This document shows positions 14,775 to 22,800 of a stretch of DNA of 64,000 nt, piece after piece. Every line of letters begins with the position of its first letter. Position 1 is the first letter of the stretch. Source of the DNA: Bacillota bacterium. Lineage in GTDB: Bacteria; Bacillota; Clostridia; Christensenellales; Aristaeellaceae. The notes below the pieces were generated by a model. It was not told the origin of the DNA. It saw nothing but the letters and a program-made list of their open reading frames with translations, and searched no databases. The stretch lies in assembly GCA_023425025.1 (NCBI GenBank), contig JAFADG010000035.1, positions 62,001 through 126,000 on the forward strand. The letters are read 5' to 3'. The position numbers were made by a program, and so were the translations under genes.

Positions 14775-16049
14775 ATGAATGATTTGCTATCCCTGGCATC
14801 AGGCATTGTGATTCTATCCGTCATCCTATGCGGCACAGGCATTGTGCTCAAACAAAAATTCGCTGCAATCTGGACATTGCCGGCGTATATGGCGCCGGCG
14901 GTCCTGCTGATTTTGCTGGATATGGCGTCCTACCCGGATCCTAAGATGCCGGGCGGGTTCCCCTATGCGGTTCTTGCGTTTTTTGTGCCCGTATGGATCC
15001 TGCACAAAGAAGCGCTGCCGGGAAAGCTGTTCGTTTTCTGCCTTCATCTGTTTATCGGCTGCGCCGTGGCGGGCTTGTCTTCCCTGATCATGGATGCCAT
15101 TTTGCCGGAGCCGGGCGTTTGGCATGATACGGCGCTTTTGATCGCGATGGCGCTGCTGGGCGGCGCTTACCTTGTCTGGCTGAACCGTGCCGGCCTTCGT
15201 TATTACCGGGATTTTCTTGCGGAAAAGAGCGGGTGGGAATGGGCGCTGTTTGCCTTTGGCCCATTATTGGCCAGCGCGCTGCTGCCCTATATTATGGCTT
15301 TCAATGCCGATCAAACGCCGCTTGTATCGTCGCTGATGCTGCTGTTTGCTTTGTGGAGCGTTTCGGCGCTGGTCTTTGCCGTGCTGGCTGTCTGCGCCAG
15401 AATACAGGCGGAGCATGACCTTATGATGGCCAGGCGGCTGATGGAGGCGGAAGCGGCGCAGGCCGATGATATGTCCAAAATGATGGAAGCATCCCGCATA
15501 TTGCGGCATGACTGCAAGCACCATCTGCACGTGGCCCAGATTTTACTGGAAACCGGCAAAATCGAAGAGGCGCGCAGCTACCTGCTTTCCTTTGGGGCAA
15601 AGTGCGACGAGGGCGTCCTGCCCCAATTCTGTACAAATCCCGCCGTGAACGCGCTGCTTATAGGATATCACCAAAAATGCAAGATGGCCGGCATCGATTT
15701 TTCCGCCATGGTGGACCTGCCGGCGAACCCGCCTATGGACAGCTTTGAATTGTGCACGCTGTTTGGCAATTTGCTGGAGAATGCGCTGGAAGCATGTCAA
15801 AAGGCGCCGGAAGGGCAGCGGCACATCATTCTTCGCGGCGCTCCCCAGGGCAGGCAGCTGCTGATCACCGTCCGGAACACGTTTGACGGAACGGTGCTGA
15901 AGGAAGAGGACCACATCATCAGCCGCAAGGGGAATTGCGGCGGCCTTGGGATCAAAAGCATACGGGCCATTGCAAAACGTCACCGGGGCGAGTATGTGCC
16001 GGCGTGGGACGGGCAGACGTTTACCGCCAGCGTCGTCCTTCGGCTGTAG
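14775..16049 (+). CDS. AgrC-like sensor histidine kinase
   Basis: The 424-residue protein has about seven transmembrane segments in its first 213 residues and no extracytoplasmic domain, which is the layout of peptide-pheromone receptors. It then has a short dimerisation helix with the phospho-acceptor in ILRHDCKHHLHVAQ near residue 243, and a GHKL ATPase with NLLENALEAC and GGLGIKSIRAIAKRHRG. A long open frame extends upstream, but the ATG at 14775 follows GGGGGAAAAG and gives the membrane domain directly. It is transcribed away from the LytTR gene and is its likely partner. Confidence 0.88.
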   Translation: MNDLLSLASGIVILSVILCGTGIVLKQKFAAIWTLPAYMAPAVLLILLDMASYPDPKMPGGFPYAVLAFFVPVWILHKEALPGKLFVFCLHLFIGCAVAGLSSLIMDAILPEPGVWHDTALLIAMALLGGAYLVWLNRAGLRYYRDFLAEKSGWEWALFAFGPLLASALLPYIMAFNADQTPLVSSLMLLFALWSVSALVFAVLAVCARIQAEHDLMMARRLMEAEAAQADDMSKMMEASRILRHDCKHHLHVAQILLETGKIEEARSYLLSFGAKCDEGVLPQFCTNPAVNALLIGYHQKCKMAGIDFSAMVDLPANPPMDSFELCTLFGNLLENALEACQKAPEGQRHIILRGAPQGRQLLITVRNTFDGTVLKEEDHIISRKGNCGGLGIKSIRAIAKRHRGEYVPAWDGQTFTASVVLRL

Positions 16050-16061
16050 CCTCTCTTGCAG

Positions 16062-17168
16062 TTATACCTCCATGGCATAGGTATCAGGGAAAGCGGGATC
16101 AAAGTTTTCGCTGGCCCAGATAATGACCACCATTTCGGTATCGCCCAGGTTCTCCATGTTGTGAACGTACCCCGGCGGGATGTCCACCGCCTCCGGCTGA
16201 TCTGCGCTGACCAGATATTCCAGCACCTGCGTATCTTCTATCCTTCTTAAGCGAATGATCCCCTGCCCCAGCACGACGGTGAACTTTTCGTTTTTGGTGT
16301 GGTGCCAATGGTTCCCCTTTACAATGCCGGGGTTCAAAATGTTTACGGAAACCTGCCCTCTGTCCGCGGTATGGACAAGCTCCGTAAAGGAGCCGCGATG
16401 ATCGGCGTTTTTCTTCAAGGGCACACCAAACTCATCCTCCGGCAGATAACTCAGGTAGGTGGCGTACAGAGCCTTTACGAACGGGTCGCCCATATCAGGA
16501 ATGGATAGGCTTTCCCGGCTTGTATGGAACGAAGCAATCAATTCCGCCACCTTGCCAACCGTTGTCGTATGCACAGGCTCCGCCAGGCAGTAGGAGCCGG
16601 CCGTATGCGCGCCGCCTTCCATCGCGCGCAAAAATTCCGCCACCACATCGTCCACATAGGCAAGCGTAAGCGGTGCGTCAGGGTCGCGGACGGTGATGGG
16701 CAATCCCCGGGCAACGCTGTGGCAGAAGGTGGCCACTACGCTGTTGTAGGCCGGCCGGCTCCACTTGCCAAAAAGATTGGTCAGGCGGTATACATACACG
16801 GGGACGCCCTGCTGGGGGCCCCAGGCAAAAATCAAATCCTCCGCCGCTTTTTTGCTTTGTCCGTACGCATTGTCCAAAGCCGCTTGAATGGAGGAGGAAA
16901 AAAGGACCGGCGCCTTGTTCTCATGGCGCCCAAGGGCATCCAGCAGTTCCTTTGTAAAGGACGCGTTTTTTTCGTATTCGCCCTCATTTACGGGCCTGTT
17001 CACGCCGGCCAGGTGGAACACAAAATCGCAATCCGCCGCATAGCGGTCCAGCAGTTTGGGGTCGGTATCCAGGTCATACAGGTACAGCCGCGCATCCTTT
17101 CGCTGCCCAAGGGTCGCGGAAAGATTCCGCCCAAGAAAGCCCTTTGCGCCGGTGATCAATATTTTCAT
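16062..17168 (-). CDS. CapF-like bifunctional sugar-nucleotide enzyme (SDR plus cupin)
   Basis: The 368-residue length matches CapF/WbjC/FnlB enzymes of the UDP-N-acetyl-fucosamine/pneumosamine pathway. The N-terminal SDR domain has GAKGFLGRNL and the catalytic YGQSKKAAEDL. From about residue 250 there is a cupin domain with GNHWHHTKNEKF and PPGYVHNMENLG. In characterised members the cupin epimerises and the SDR reduces the sugar. AAAGGAG precedes the ATG at 17168. The other enzymes of the pathway are not in this window, so it is an orphan beside an LCP glycan transferase and the phosphonate operon. Confidence 0.82.
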   Translation of the reverse strand: MKILITGAKGFLGRNLSATLGQRKDARLYLYDLDTDPKLLDRYAADCDFVFHLAGVNRPVNEGEYEKNASFTKELLDALGRHENKAPVLFSSSIQAALDNAYGQSKKAAEDLIFAWGPQQGVPVYVYRLTNLFGKWSRPAYNSVVATFCHSVARGLPITVRDPDAPLTLAYVDDVVAEFLRAMEGGAHTAGSYCLAEPVHTTTVGKVAELIASFHTSRESLSIPDMGDPFVKALYATYLSYLPEDEFGVPLKKNADHRGSFTELVHTADRGQVSVNILNPGIVKGNHWHHTKNEKFTVVLGQGIIRLRRIEDTQVLEYLVSADQPEAVDIPPGYVHNMENLGDTEMVVIIWASENFDPAFPDTYAMEV

Positions 17169-17279
17169 ACGCCGCTCCTTTTCCTCATGGAAAACCATGC
17201 GTTTTTTCCGCCTCGCAACCTCTTTTGGAATACAGTAAATGCAAAAAGCCAATAAATGTGCATGCCTGGAGGAGGCAAT

Positions 17280-18110
17280 ATGAAAGGACGTATCCTGATC
17301 TTTGTGCTGGTGTGCATTTGCGCGCTGCTGCTGGGCAGCGGTGAAGCAGCGATCGCGCAGCAAAAAATGCCGCCCAACATCACCATATTGCTGCTGGGGA
17401 CGCAAAGCAGCCAGGAAAATGCGCGCAGCGCGGATGCCATTGTGCTTGCTTGTATGCGGCTGGATACAGGCGCGGTCAGTGTGGCCTCTATCCGCCGCGA
17501 CCTATTGGTGAAGGGCCCCGGCAATGCCGCGATAAAGCTTTCCGCGGCCGCAAAAGACGGCCCGCAGGCAGTCGTTGATGCCGTGAACGGCCTGTTTCAG
17601 CTGAATATTGCGCATTTTGTGATGGTGGATCTGGCCGGCATGGAAAAGATTATCGACGGGCTGGGCGGCATAGCGCTTGAGATCGGGGAAAAGGAATGGA
17701 GGATCGAATCGCCGGATGGCAATATCGTCTTTCATCCGGCCGGTTTGCAGGCATTGAGCGGCGCCCAGGCCCTTTTGTATATGAAGGCGCCTTCGGGAGA
17801 AGGGGCGCAGCAATACGGGTCTCATATCAGCCGCGTGCTGTCCGCCTTGATGGAAAAGGCCTTGAAACTGGACATGGAAAAACTGGTGGATTTGATATCC
17901 GACCTGCTGCCCTATGTGGAAACCAATATGTCGCTGATGAATGTTTTGCAAATCGCGGGCGACGCGCTGTCGGTGCCGGTATCCGGCATAAAAACCGGCT
18001 TGTTTCCCGCTCATGGCCAGGAAGAGGCCTATGGAAAGGAAACCGCCGTGCGCATCGAAAATGGCACAGCGGAGGCAGAGGCGATCTATTCTTTTTTGTA
18101 CGGACCGTAA
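17280..18110 (+). CDS. LytR-CpsA-Psr (LCP) family protein, divergent
   Basis: The 276-residue protein has an N-terminal signal or anchor (ILIFVLVCICALLLGSGEAA). Its single LCP domain has ITILLLGTQSS, the ARSADAIVLACM segment, the SVASIRRDLLV strand and HFVMVDLAGMEKIIDGLGG. LCP proteins transfer lipid-linked glycans onto peptidoglycan or proteins. Several arginines normally binding the pyrophosphate are altered or hard to align, so activity is uncertain. GGAGGAGG lies before the ATG. It is divergent from capF and convergent with the phosphonate operon. Confidence 0.75.
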   Translation: MKGRILIFVLVCICALLLGSGEAAIAQQKMPPNITILLLGTQSSQENARSADAIVLACMRLDTGAVSVASIRRDLLVKGPGNAAIKLSAAAKDGPQAVVDAVNGLFQLNIAHFVMVDLAGMEKIIDGLGGIALEIGEKEWRIESPDGNIVFHPAGLQALSGAQALLYMKAPSGEGAQQYGSHISRVLSALMEKALKLDMEKLVDLISDLLPYVETNMSLMNVLQIAGDALSVPVSGIKTGLFPAHGQEEAYGKETAVRIENGTAEAEAIYSFLYGP

Positions 18111-18113
18111 TGC

Positions 18114-19253
18114 TTACAGGCTTTCTTCCAAGATGGCCAAGACTTGATCCCTGTCAAAAACGATGGGGTTGTTGTCCATCCGGCCGGCGGTGAAGGAAAG
18201 CTCCGCGATGGAAGGAAGGTCGTCTTTGCGGATGCCAAAGGCGGATAGGCGCAGCGGCCGGACGGGGCCGGTCACCCGGCCCAGCCAGGCAGAAAAGCCC
18301 CCTTCCTTTTCAAAAAGGGCATGCAAGCTTTGAATCTCCGGAACGACGGCCGCGTTTCGCCGCAGGACAGCGGGCAGTGTCACCGCCGCCGCAAACCCAT
18401 GGGATATGCCATGCAGCATCGTCAAAGGATAGGAAATGGCATGGCAAGCCGTGGTACGGGTCATCGAAAAGGCCAGGCCGGCCAGCAGCGCGCCCAGGCA
18501 CATTTCTCTTCTTGTTTCCATGCTTTCCTTGTTTTCCGGCAAAATTGCGCCGGGCAGAAAGCCCCGTATTTTTTCAACTGCCGACAGAGCCAGCACCTGA
18601 GAAAGCGGCGTGCGGCTGTTGGCCCAATACGCCTCCATGGCGTGGGAGAGCGCGTCCAGCCCGGTGGACAGCGTAAGCTCCGGCACCATGGTCATGGTGA
18701 ACTCCGGCACAATCACCGCAGCCTTGGGAAAAAGGCCGGCGTCGTCCACCGACAGCTTTTGCCGCCTTTGGGGGTCCCACACGGTGGCCCAGCGCGTTAC
18801 CTCCGAGCCCGTACCCGCTGTGGTAGGCACGGCAATCAAGGCAGGGAGGTCCGCTCTTGATGTATATTTTTTCTGGGTGATAGCCTCGCGGACGGCATCC
18901 TCCGCAAGGCTGTTTTCTTGTGTCAGGCCATACAGTGCCGCAATGGCCTTGCCAAGATCGATGGCGCTGCCGCCGCCGATGGCGACTATGGCACGCAACT
19001 GTTTGCCCGCCAGGGAGGAGAGGGCTTGACAAACATCGGCCACCGTTGGGTTTGCCGGAATGTCCTTCAGCCATACGCCGTTATGCTTGTCCAGCAGCCC
19101 CTGCACAAATGCGTCCAGGTTCAGCCTTTTTAGCATGGCTTCGGTGGCGAGCACGCACAGGCCGCCTGCGCCCTGTGCAAAGGCTTCCAGCACCGGCAGC
19201 GCCTTTTCCCGGTCCAATATGCGGATATCCACCGGCGAGAAGGGTGAAAACAT
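18114..19253 (-). CDS. Iron-containing alcohol dehydrogenase, probable phosphonoacetaldehyde reductase
   Basis: The 379-residue protein is a group III Fe-dependent alcohol dehydrogenase. It shows the cofactor loop IGGGSAIDLGKAIA, the PTTAGTGSEVTRWA segment, and metal-ligand regions DALSHAMEAYW and HGISHGFAAA. Because it is the last gene of an operon with phosphonopyruvate decarboxylase and PEP mutase, the inferred reaction is NAD(P)H reduction of phosphonoacetaldehyde to 2-hydroxyethylphosphonate, as for PhpC-type enzymes. AAAGGAG lies before the ATG, 12 nt after the pepM stop. Confidence 0.85.
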   Translation of the reverse strand: MFSPFSPVDIRILDREKALPVLEAFAQGAGGLCVLATEAMLKRLNLDAFVQGLLDKHNGVWLKDIPANPTVADVCQALSSLAGKQLRAIVAIGGGSAIDLGKAIAALYGLTQENSLAEDAVREAITQKKYTSRADLPALIAVPTTAGTGSEVTRWATVWDPQRRQKLSVDDAGLFPKAAVIVPEFTMTMVPELTLSTGLDALSHAMEAYWANSRTPLSQVLALSAVEKIRGFLPGAILPENKESMETRREMCLGALLAGLAFSMTRTTACHAISYPLTMLHGISHGFAAAVTLPAVLRRNAAVVPEIQSLHALFEKEGGFSAWLGRVTGPVRPLRLSAFGIRKDDLPSIAELSFTAGRMDNNPIVFDRDQVLAILEESL

Positions 19254-19264
19254 GCAAAGCTCCT

Positions 19265-20560
19265 TTACTCCTCGGCGGGGATCAGGGTGAGAATCTCCTT
19301 GATGGACATGCAGTACGCCTCCGCCTCCAGCGACCGCCCGCTTTTTAAGATGGCCTGGGCAGTTTTTTGCATGGCGGGGAAGGCGCTGCGCAATAAGTGG
19401 TTGGCGTGGATGACGATATTGACGCCGGCTGATTGCAGCTCCTGCTCGGTGATCACATTGTAGGTGGTCGGCACCGTGATCAGCGGGGTGACCTTGTCTT
19501 CGCTTCTGAACAGCCGGCAAAACGCCAGTATTTCCGCCGGATCCTTTTTGCAGGAATGGATCATGACGCCGTCCACCCCGGCAGCCACATAGGCGCGGCA
19601 GCGGGTGATGGCATCCTCCATACCCTGATTAAGGATCAGGCTTTCGCACCTGGCAATGATCATAAAATCCTTTGTCTTTTGGGCGTTTTTCCCGGCACGT
19701 ATCTTCTGGCAGAAGCTTTCAATGCTCTCCTGCGTTTGCTTCACCTCGGTACCGAACAGGGAGTTTTGCTTCAGCCCCGTCTTGTCCTCGATGATGACGG
19801 CGGAAATGCCCAGCCGCTCCAGGGTGCGCACGTTGTAGACAAAATGTTCCGTCTGCCCGCCGGTGTCGCCGTCCAGGATGATGGGCTTGGTGGTGACCTC
19901 CATGATCTCCTCCAGCGTTTGAATGCGGGAGGTCAGGTCCACCAGCTCGATATCCGGCTTGCCCTTGGCGGTGGAATCGCACAGGCTCGATACCCACATG
20001 GCGTCAAACTGCCTGATGCCGTCTGGCGTTTCCGCCCTGGCGTGCTCCACGATCAGGCCGGTCAGGCCATTGTGGGCCTCCATCACCGACAGGCAGGGCT
20101 TGTACTGCAACAACTTTTTGAGCCTTGAGCGCCGGTGCTCCGGCATGGACAGCTGCTGGTCCAGGCGGCTCAACGTTTCCTCGGTAGGGGTGTGGGTGTA
20201 AGGGTACTCCATCAGCTCGCCGCCCCACTCCGACAGCACATCGATGACCTGGCGGCGGATGTTGGCCTGGTAGCCGGTCTGCCAGTCGTCGCCATGGACC
20301 ACGATATCAGGTTTCAATTCCCGCAATACCGTTTCATAGCTTAACGCGCTTTGCACCACCACACGCTTTACGCCCACAATGTTTTGGAAAAGCTGGAGCC
20401 GCTCCTCCAGGGGGATCAGGGGATAGCGCTTGAAGGAGGCGATGACCTCATCGGTCAGCACGCCCACCGTCAGGTCGCCCAGCAGCGCCGCCTTTTGTAT
20501 AATCTTGATGTGGCCGTTGTGGAGGATATCGGTACTAAAGCTCATGTACACCTGTTTCAC
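19265..20560 (-). CDS. pepM: Phosphoenolpyruvate mutase with N-terminal cytidylyltransferase-like domain
   Basis: The 431-residue fusion begins with a TagD-like nucleotidyltransferase domain (residues 1-135) carrying HNGH and TDEVIASFKRYPLIPLEER. From about residue 140 it is PEP mutase, with the diagnostic EDKTGLKQNS loop that separates mutases from isocitrate-lyase-like relatives. The mutase forms the C-P bond of phosphonopyruvate from phosphoenolpyruvate. The start is a GTG at 20560 after AGAGGGGG, overlapping the upstream gene. The CTP-site RxxxxSTT motif of the first domain is not obvious, so that domain may be degenerate or have another role. Confidence 0.92.
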   Translation of the reverse strand: MKQVYMSFSTDILHNGHIKIIQKAALLGDLTVGVLTDEVIASFKRYPLIPLEERLQLFQNIVGVKRVVVQSALSYETVLRELKPDIVVHGDDWQTGYQANIRRQVIDVLSEWGGELMEYPYTHTPTEETLSRLDQQLSMPEHRRSRLKKLLQYKPCLSVMEAHNGLTGLIVEHARAETPDGIRQFDAMWVSSLCDSTAKGKPDIELVDLTSRIQTLEEIMEVTTKPIILDGDTGGQTEHFVYNVRTLERLGISAVIIEDKTGLKQNSLFGTEVKQTQESIESFCQKIRAGKNAQKTKDFMIIARCESLILNQGMEDAITRCRAYVAAGVDGVMIHSCKKDPAEILAFCRLFRSEDKVTPLITVPTTYNVITEQELQSAGVNIVIHANHLLRSAFPAMQKTAQAILKSGRSLEAEAYCMSIKEILTLIPAEE

Positions 20561-21294
20561 GGGCGCGCCCCCTCTTGATCAAGTGTGGACAGGAACCGCT
20601 TTGAGACGGTTTCCAGGTCGTCCGGGTTATCTATTTCGCTGCATAGCCGGCCATTCAGCTCCATGGGATAAAGCGGAACGGCCCCGTTCTGCGCATTGAA
20701 GGCGTTTTCGGCGTACACGCGCCGCTGTCCTTTCCCGCAGAATGCTGCGATGGCCCGCATCCAGACAGCAAAATCCTCCCGCCGCCAGAAGTAAGCGGGC
20801 TGGCAGGCAACGCAGTCCGGGCCGAAAAATTCGATGCCGACGGCGGCAACACGGCCATTTTGCAGCTTGGCCTTAAAATCCTTCTCCGGCAAGGGGAGGG
20901 TGGAATCCACCGCCACCGCGCTCACGCCGCTTGAAAGCAAGTCTTCGAGTACGCTGCTTTCCAGCACCAGGTCGCCATGCAAAAGCAGCACGTCGTCCTG
21001 CAAATGCTCCGCGGCCAGGTGCATGGAGTAAATGTAATTGGTTTCCGGGTACATGGGGTTGGGAACATAGGTGACGTGAAGGGGCAAGCCCAGGCCGTCG
21101 ATATGCTCTTTCAAAAGCTCGGCAAAGGGGCCGGTGGTAATAACAACCTCCCGGACGCCGGCCTCCGCAAGCGCTGTCAACTGGCGGCTGATGATGGTGT
21201 AGCCCGCCCCGATGAGCGTCATGCACTTGGGGGCGTTTTCCGTAAGCGTACCCATCCGCCGGCCCACACCGGAATTGAGAATAAGCGCTTTCAT
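20557..21294 (-). CDS. Sugar-1-phosphate-type nucleotidyltransferase, probable phosphonate cytidylyltransferase
   Basis: The 245-residue protein is a complete NTP-transferase domain. It has the nucleotide loop LNSGVGRRMGTLTENAPKCM, where GxGxRMG and the lysine bind NTP, and a metal Asp in VLLLHGDLVLE. In phosphonate operons this family activates hydroxyethyl- or aminoethylphosphonate with CTP for transfer to lipids or glycans, so CMP-phosphonate formation is inferred. Its start overlaps the ppd stop and its stop overlaps the pepM GTG, showing tight coupling. It could instead activate phosphocholine-like substrates. Confidence 0.82.
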   Translation of the reverse strand: MKALILNSGVGRRMGTLTENAPKCMTLIGAGYTIISRQLTALAEAGVREVVITTGPFAELLKEHIDGLGLPLHVTYVPNPMYPETNYIYSMHLAAEHLQDDVLLLHGDLVLESSVLEDLLSSGVSAVAVDSTLPLPEKDFKAKLQNGRVAAVGIEFFGPDCVACQPAYFWRREDFAVWMRAIAAFCGKGQRRVYAENAFNAQNGAVPLYPMELNGRLCSEIDNPDDLETVSKRFLSTLDQEGARP

Positions 21295-22439
21295 GCCTTT
21301 TCTCCTTGTGAATTCAGATATGCCATCAGCTGACGAAGATTCTCCCGCGGGGTGGCGGTGGGCCGGCCCAGGTCCGGCCGGGAGCCCTGCTTCACGGCAA
21401 TCTCCAGAAAAACGGGCTGCTTTCCGGCGATTTTACGTATCTTCGGCAGCACCGACAGGAGTTCTTTCTCATCTTCCGCAAAGAAGCAATGGGTAAGGCC
21501 CGCCGCTTTGGCAATGGAGGTAAAGGAGATGCTCCCGCCGTTTACAGGCATACCGCCCACGCTTTCGTGAGCGCCGTTATTCAATACTACGTGGATCAGG
21601 TTGCTGCAGCTGCACTTGGCTTCCACCAGCAGGCTGCCCAGGTGCATCAACGCCGCGCCGTCGCCGTCCAGGCACCAGACAGCCGTCTCAGGCCTGGCCT
21701 TGGCGATGCCAAGGGCGATCATGGAAGCATGGCCCATGGAGCCTACCGTGAGAAAATCATGGTCATGGCCCATATGCTGCGCTTCTCGGATTTCAAATAC
21801 CTCCCGGGAGGTTTTGCCGGTGGTGGAGACAAACACGTCCGCGTCGGACGCACTTGTAAGGATCAGCCGCAGCGCATCCTCCCGGGAAAGGGAGCCGGCG
21901 CTTGGATAGGCGGCCTTTGCTCCGCCGGCCAGCGCGCCTTTTTTCATGAGAAAGGCAACGCTTTTGCCGCGGGATATCCAGGCCTTCGCATCGTCGACCA
22001 TGGCGGCAAAGGCCTGCTCGTCTGTGGTGTTGGAAAGGATATAGGGCGGAAGATCCATCAACGACAGCATGTCAGGAGTGATCTCACCCTGGAACACATG
22101 CTGGGGCTCGTCATGCACATTGGGTTCGCCCCGCCAGCCTACCACAAACACGCAGGGAATGCCGTACACCTTGTCGTTCAAAAGCGAGATGACAGGGTTG
22201 GCGGCATTGCCGATGCCGCTGTTTTGCAGGTAAACAAGGGCTGGCCTGCCTGTGGCGATGTAGTGGCCGGCGGCCAGGCCCACCGCCGCGCCCTCGTTGG
22301 CGGCGACGATATGCCTGTCATTCACGCCGTAGCGGGAATACAGCGTATCGCAAAGAGGCGCCAATAGAGAGTCCGGCACGCCGGTGAAAAAATCTACGCC
22401 AAGGGAGGATATGCTCTGCAGGAAGGAGGTAACGTCCAT
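21291..22439 (-). CDS. ppd: Phosphonopyruvate decarboxylase
   Basis: The 382-residue protein is a two-domain thiamine-diphosphate enzyme (Ppd/AepY/Fom2 type). It has the N-terminal FFTGVPDSLLAPLCD signature, the ThDP glutamate in AANEGAAVGLAAG, and the C-terminal ThDP motif CLDGDGAALMHLGSL. It decarboxylates phosphonopyruvate to phosphonoacetaldehyde, which makes the unfavourable PEP mutase step irreversible. GAGGA lies 6 nt before the ATG. It is the first gene of the operon, behind a promoter at 22533-22561. Confidence 0.93.
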   Translation of the reverse strand: MDVTSFLQSISSLGVDFFTGVPDSLLAPLCDTLYSRYGVNDRHIVAANEGAAVGLAAGHYIATGRPALVYLQNSGIGNAANPVISLLNDKVYGIPCVFVVGWRGEPNVHDEPQHVFQGEITPDMLSLMDLPPYILSNTTDEQAFAAMVDDAKAWISRGKSVAFLMKKGALAGGAKAAYPSAGSLSREDALRLILTSASDADVFVSTTGKTSREVFEIREAQHMGHDHDFLTVGSMGHASMIALGIAKARPETAVWCLDGDGAALMHLGSLLVEAKCSCSNLIHVVLNNGAHESVGGMPVNGGSISFTSIAKAAGLTHCFFAEDEKELLSVLPKIRKIAGKQPVFLEIAVKQGSRPDLGRPTATPRENLRQLMAYLNSQGEKA

Positions 22440-22508
22440 GGCTTGTCCTCACAAAAAAGGTTAATGTTTATATTTTGAAAGCTGAAATAAATGAAAACAA
22501 CCGGCAAA

Positions 22509-22521
22509 TGCAAATTTTGCA
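22509..22521. promoter_or_regulatory. Inverted repeat in the phosphonate leader
   Basis: TGCAAA and TTTGCA flank one base about 12 bp downstream of the ppd -10 box. It may be an operator controlling the operon; no regulator gene is adjacent. Confidence 0.35.
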
Positions 22522-22532
22522 AAGCCAGTTGA

Positions 22533-22561
22533 ATTATAGCATGACAGAAGATATACCACAA
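22533..22561 (-). promoter_or_regulatory. Sigma-A promoter of the phosphonate operon
   Basis: TTGTGG (22556-22561) and a perfect TATAAT (22533-22538) on the minus strand are spaced by 17 bp, giving a leader of about 90 nt before the ppd ATG. Confidence 0.7.
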
Positions 22562-22585
22562 GTTTGACCTGCTGTAATGCCGGTA

Positions 22586-22634
22586 GCACCTCATCAGTCG
22601 GCTTCGCCGACAGCTTCCCCTGGGAGGGGAAGCC
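22586..22634 (+). repeat. Short two-hairpin repeat, copy A
   Basis: The segment starts GCACCTCATC, then has a hairpin (GTCGGCTTCGCCGAC) and a second hairpin (CTTCCCCTGGGAGGGGAAG). An inverted relative with the same layout lies at 53185-53233, so this is one member of a dispersed family of small palindromic repeats. Confidence 0.65.
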
Positions 22635-22800
22635 TCTTTACGCTGCTTTTCCCATGGAGTAGAAATATAACTGCAGCTCCTCGATATATCCCCAGAAATG
22701 GGGATTCCAAAGGGGCTGTGTTCCGGCTGGCTTCATGCCGCCACTGGCGGCAGCCGGACTCCGGAGCCTTTGGCAGGGTCCAGGGACAGCGTCCCTGGGG
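22635..22800. other. Gene-free stretch with several hairpins behind metH
   Basis: No gene is seen. It holds CCCCAGAAATGGGG, a GC-rich CCGCCACTGGCGG hairpin, and CCAGGGACAGCGTCCCTGG at 22780-22798 directly behind the metH stop. The last may end or stabilise the metH transcript, but no T tract follows on the minus strand. Confidence 0.4.

Noticed and set aside
22640..22800. A short protein gene in the region behind metH
   Set aside because: The frames lack ribosome sites and the sequence is dominated by hairpins.
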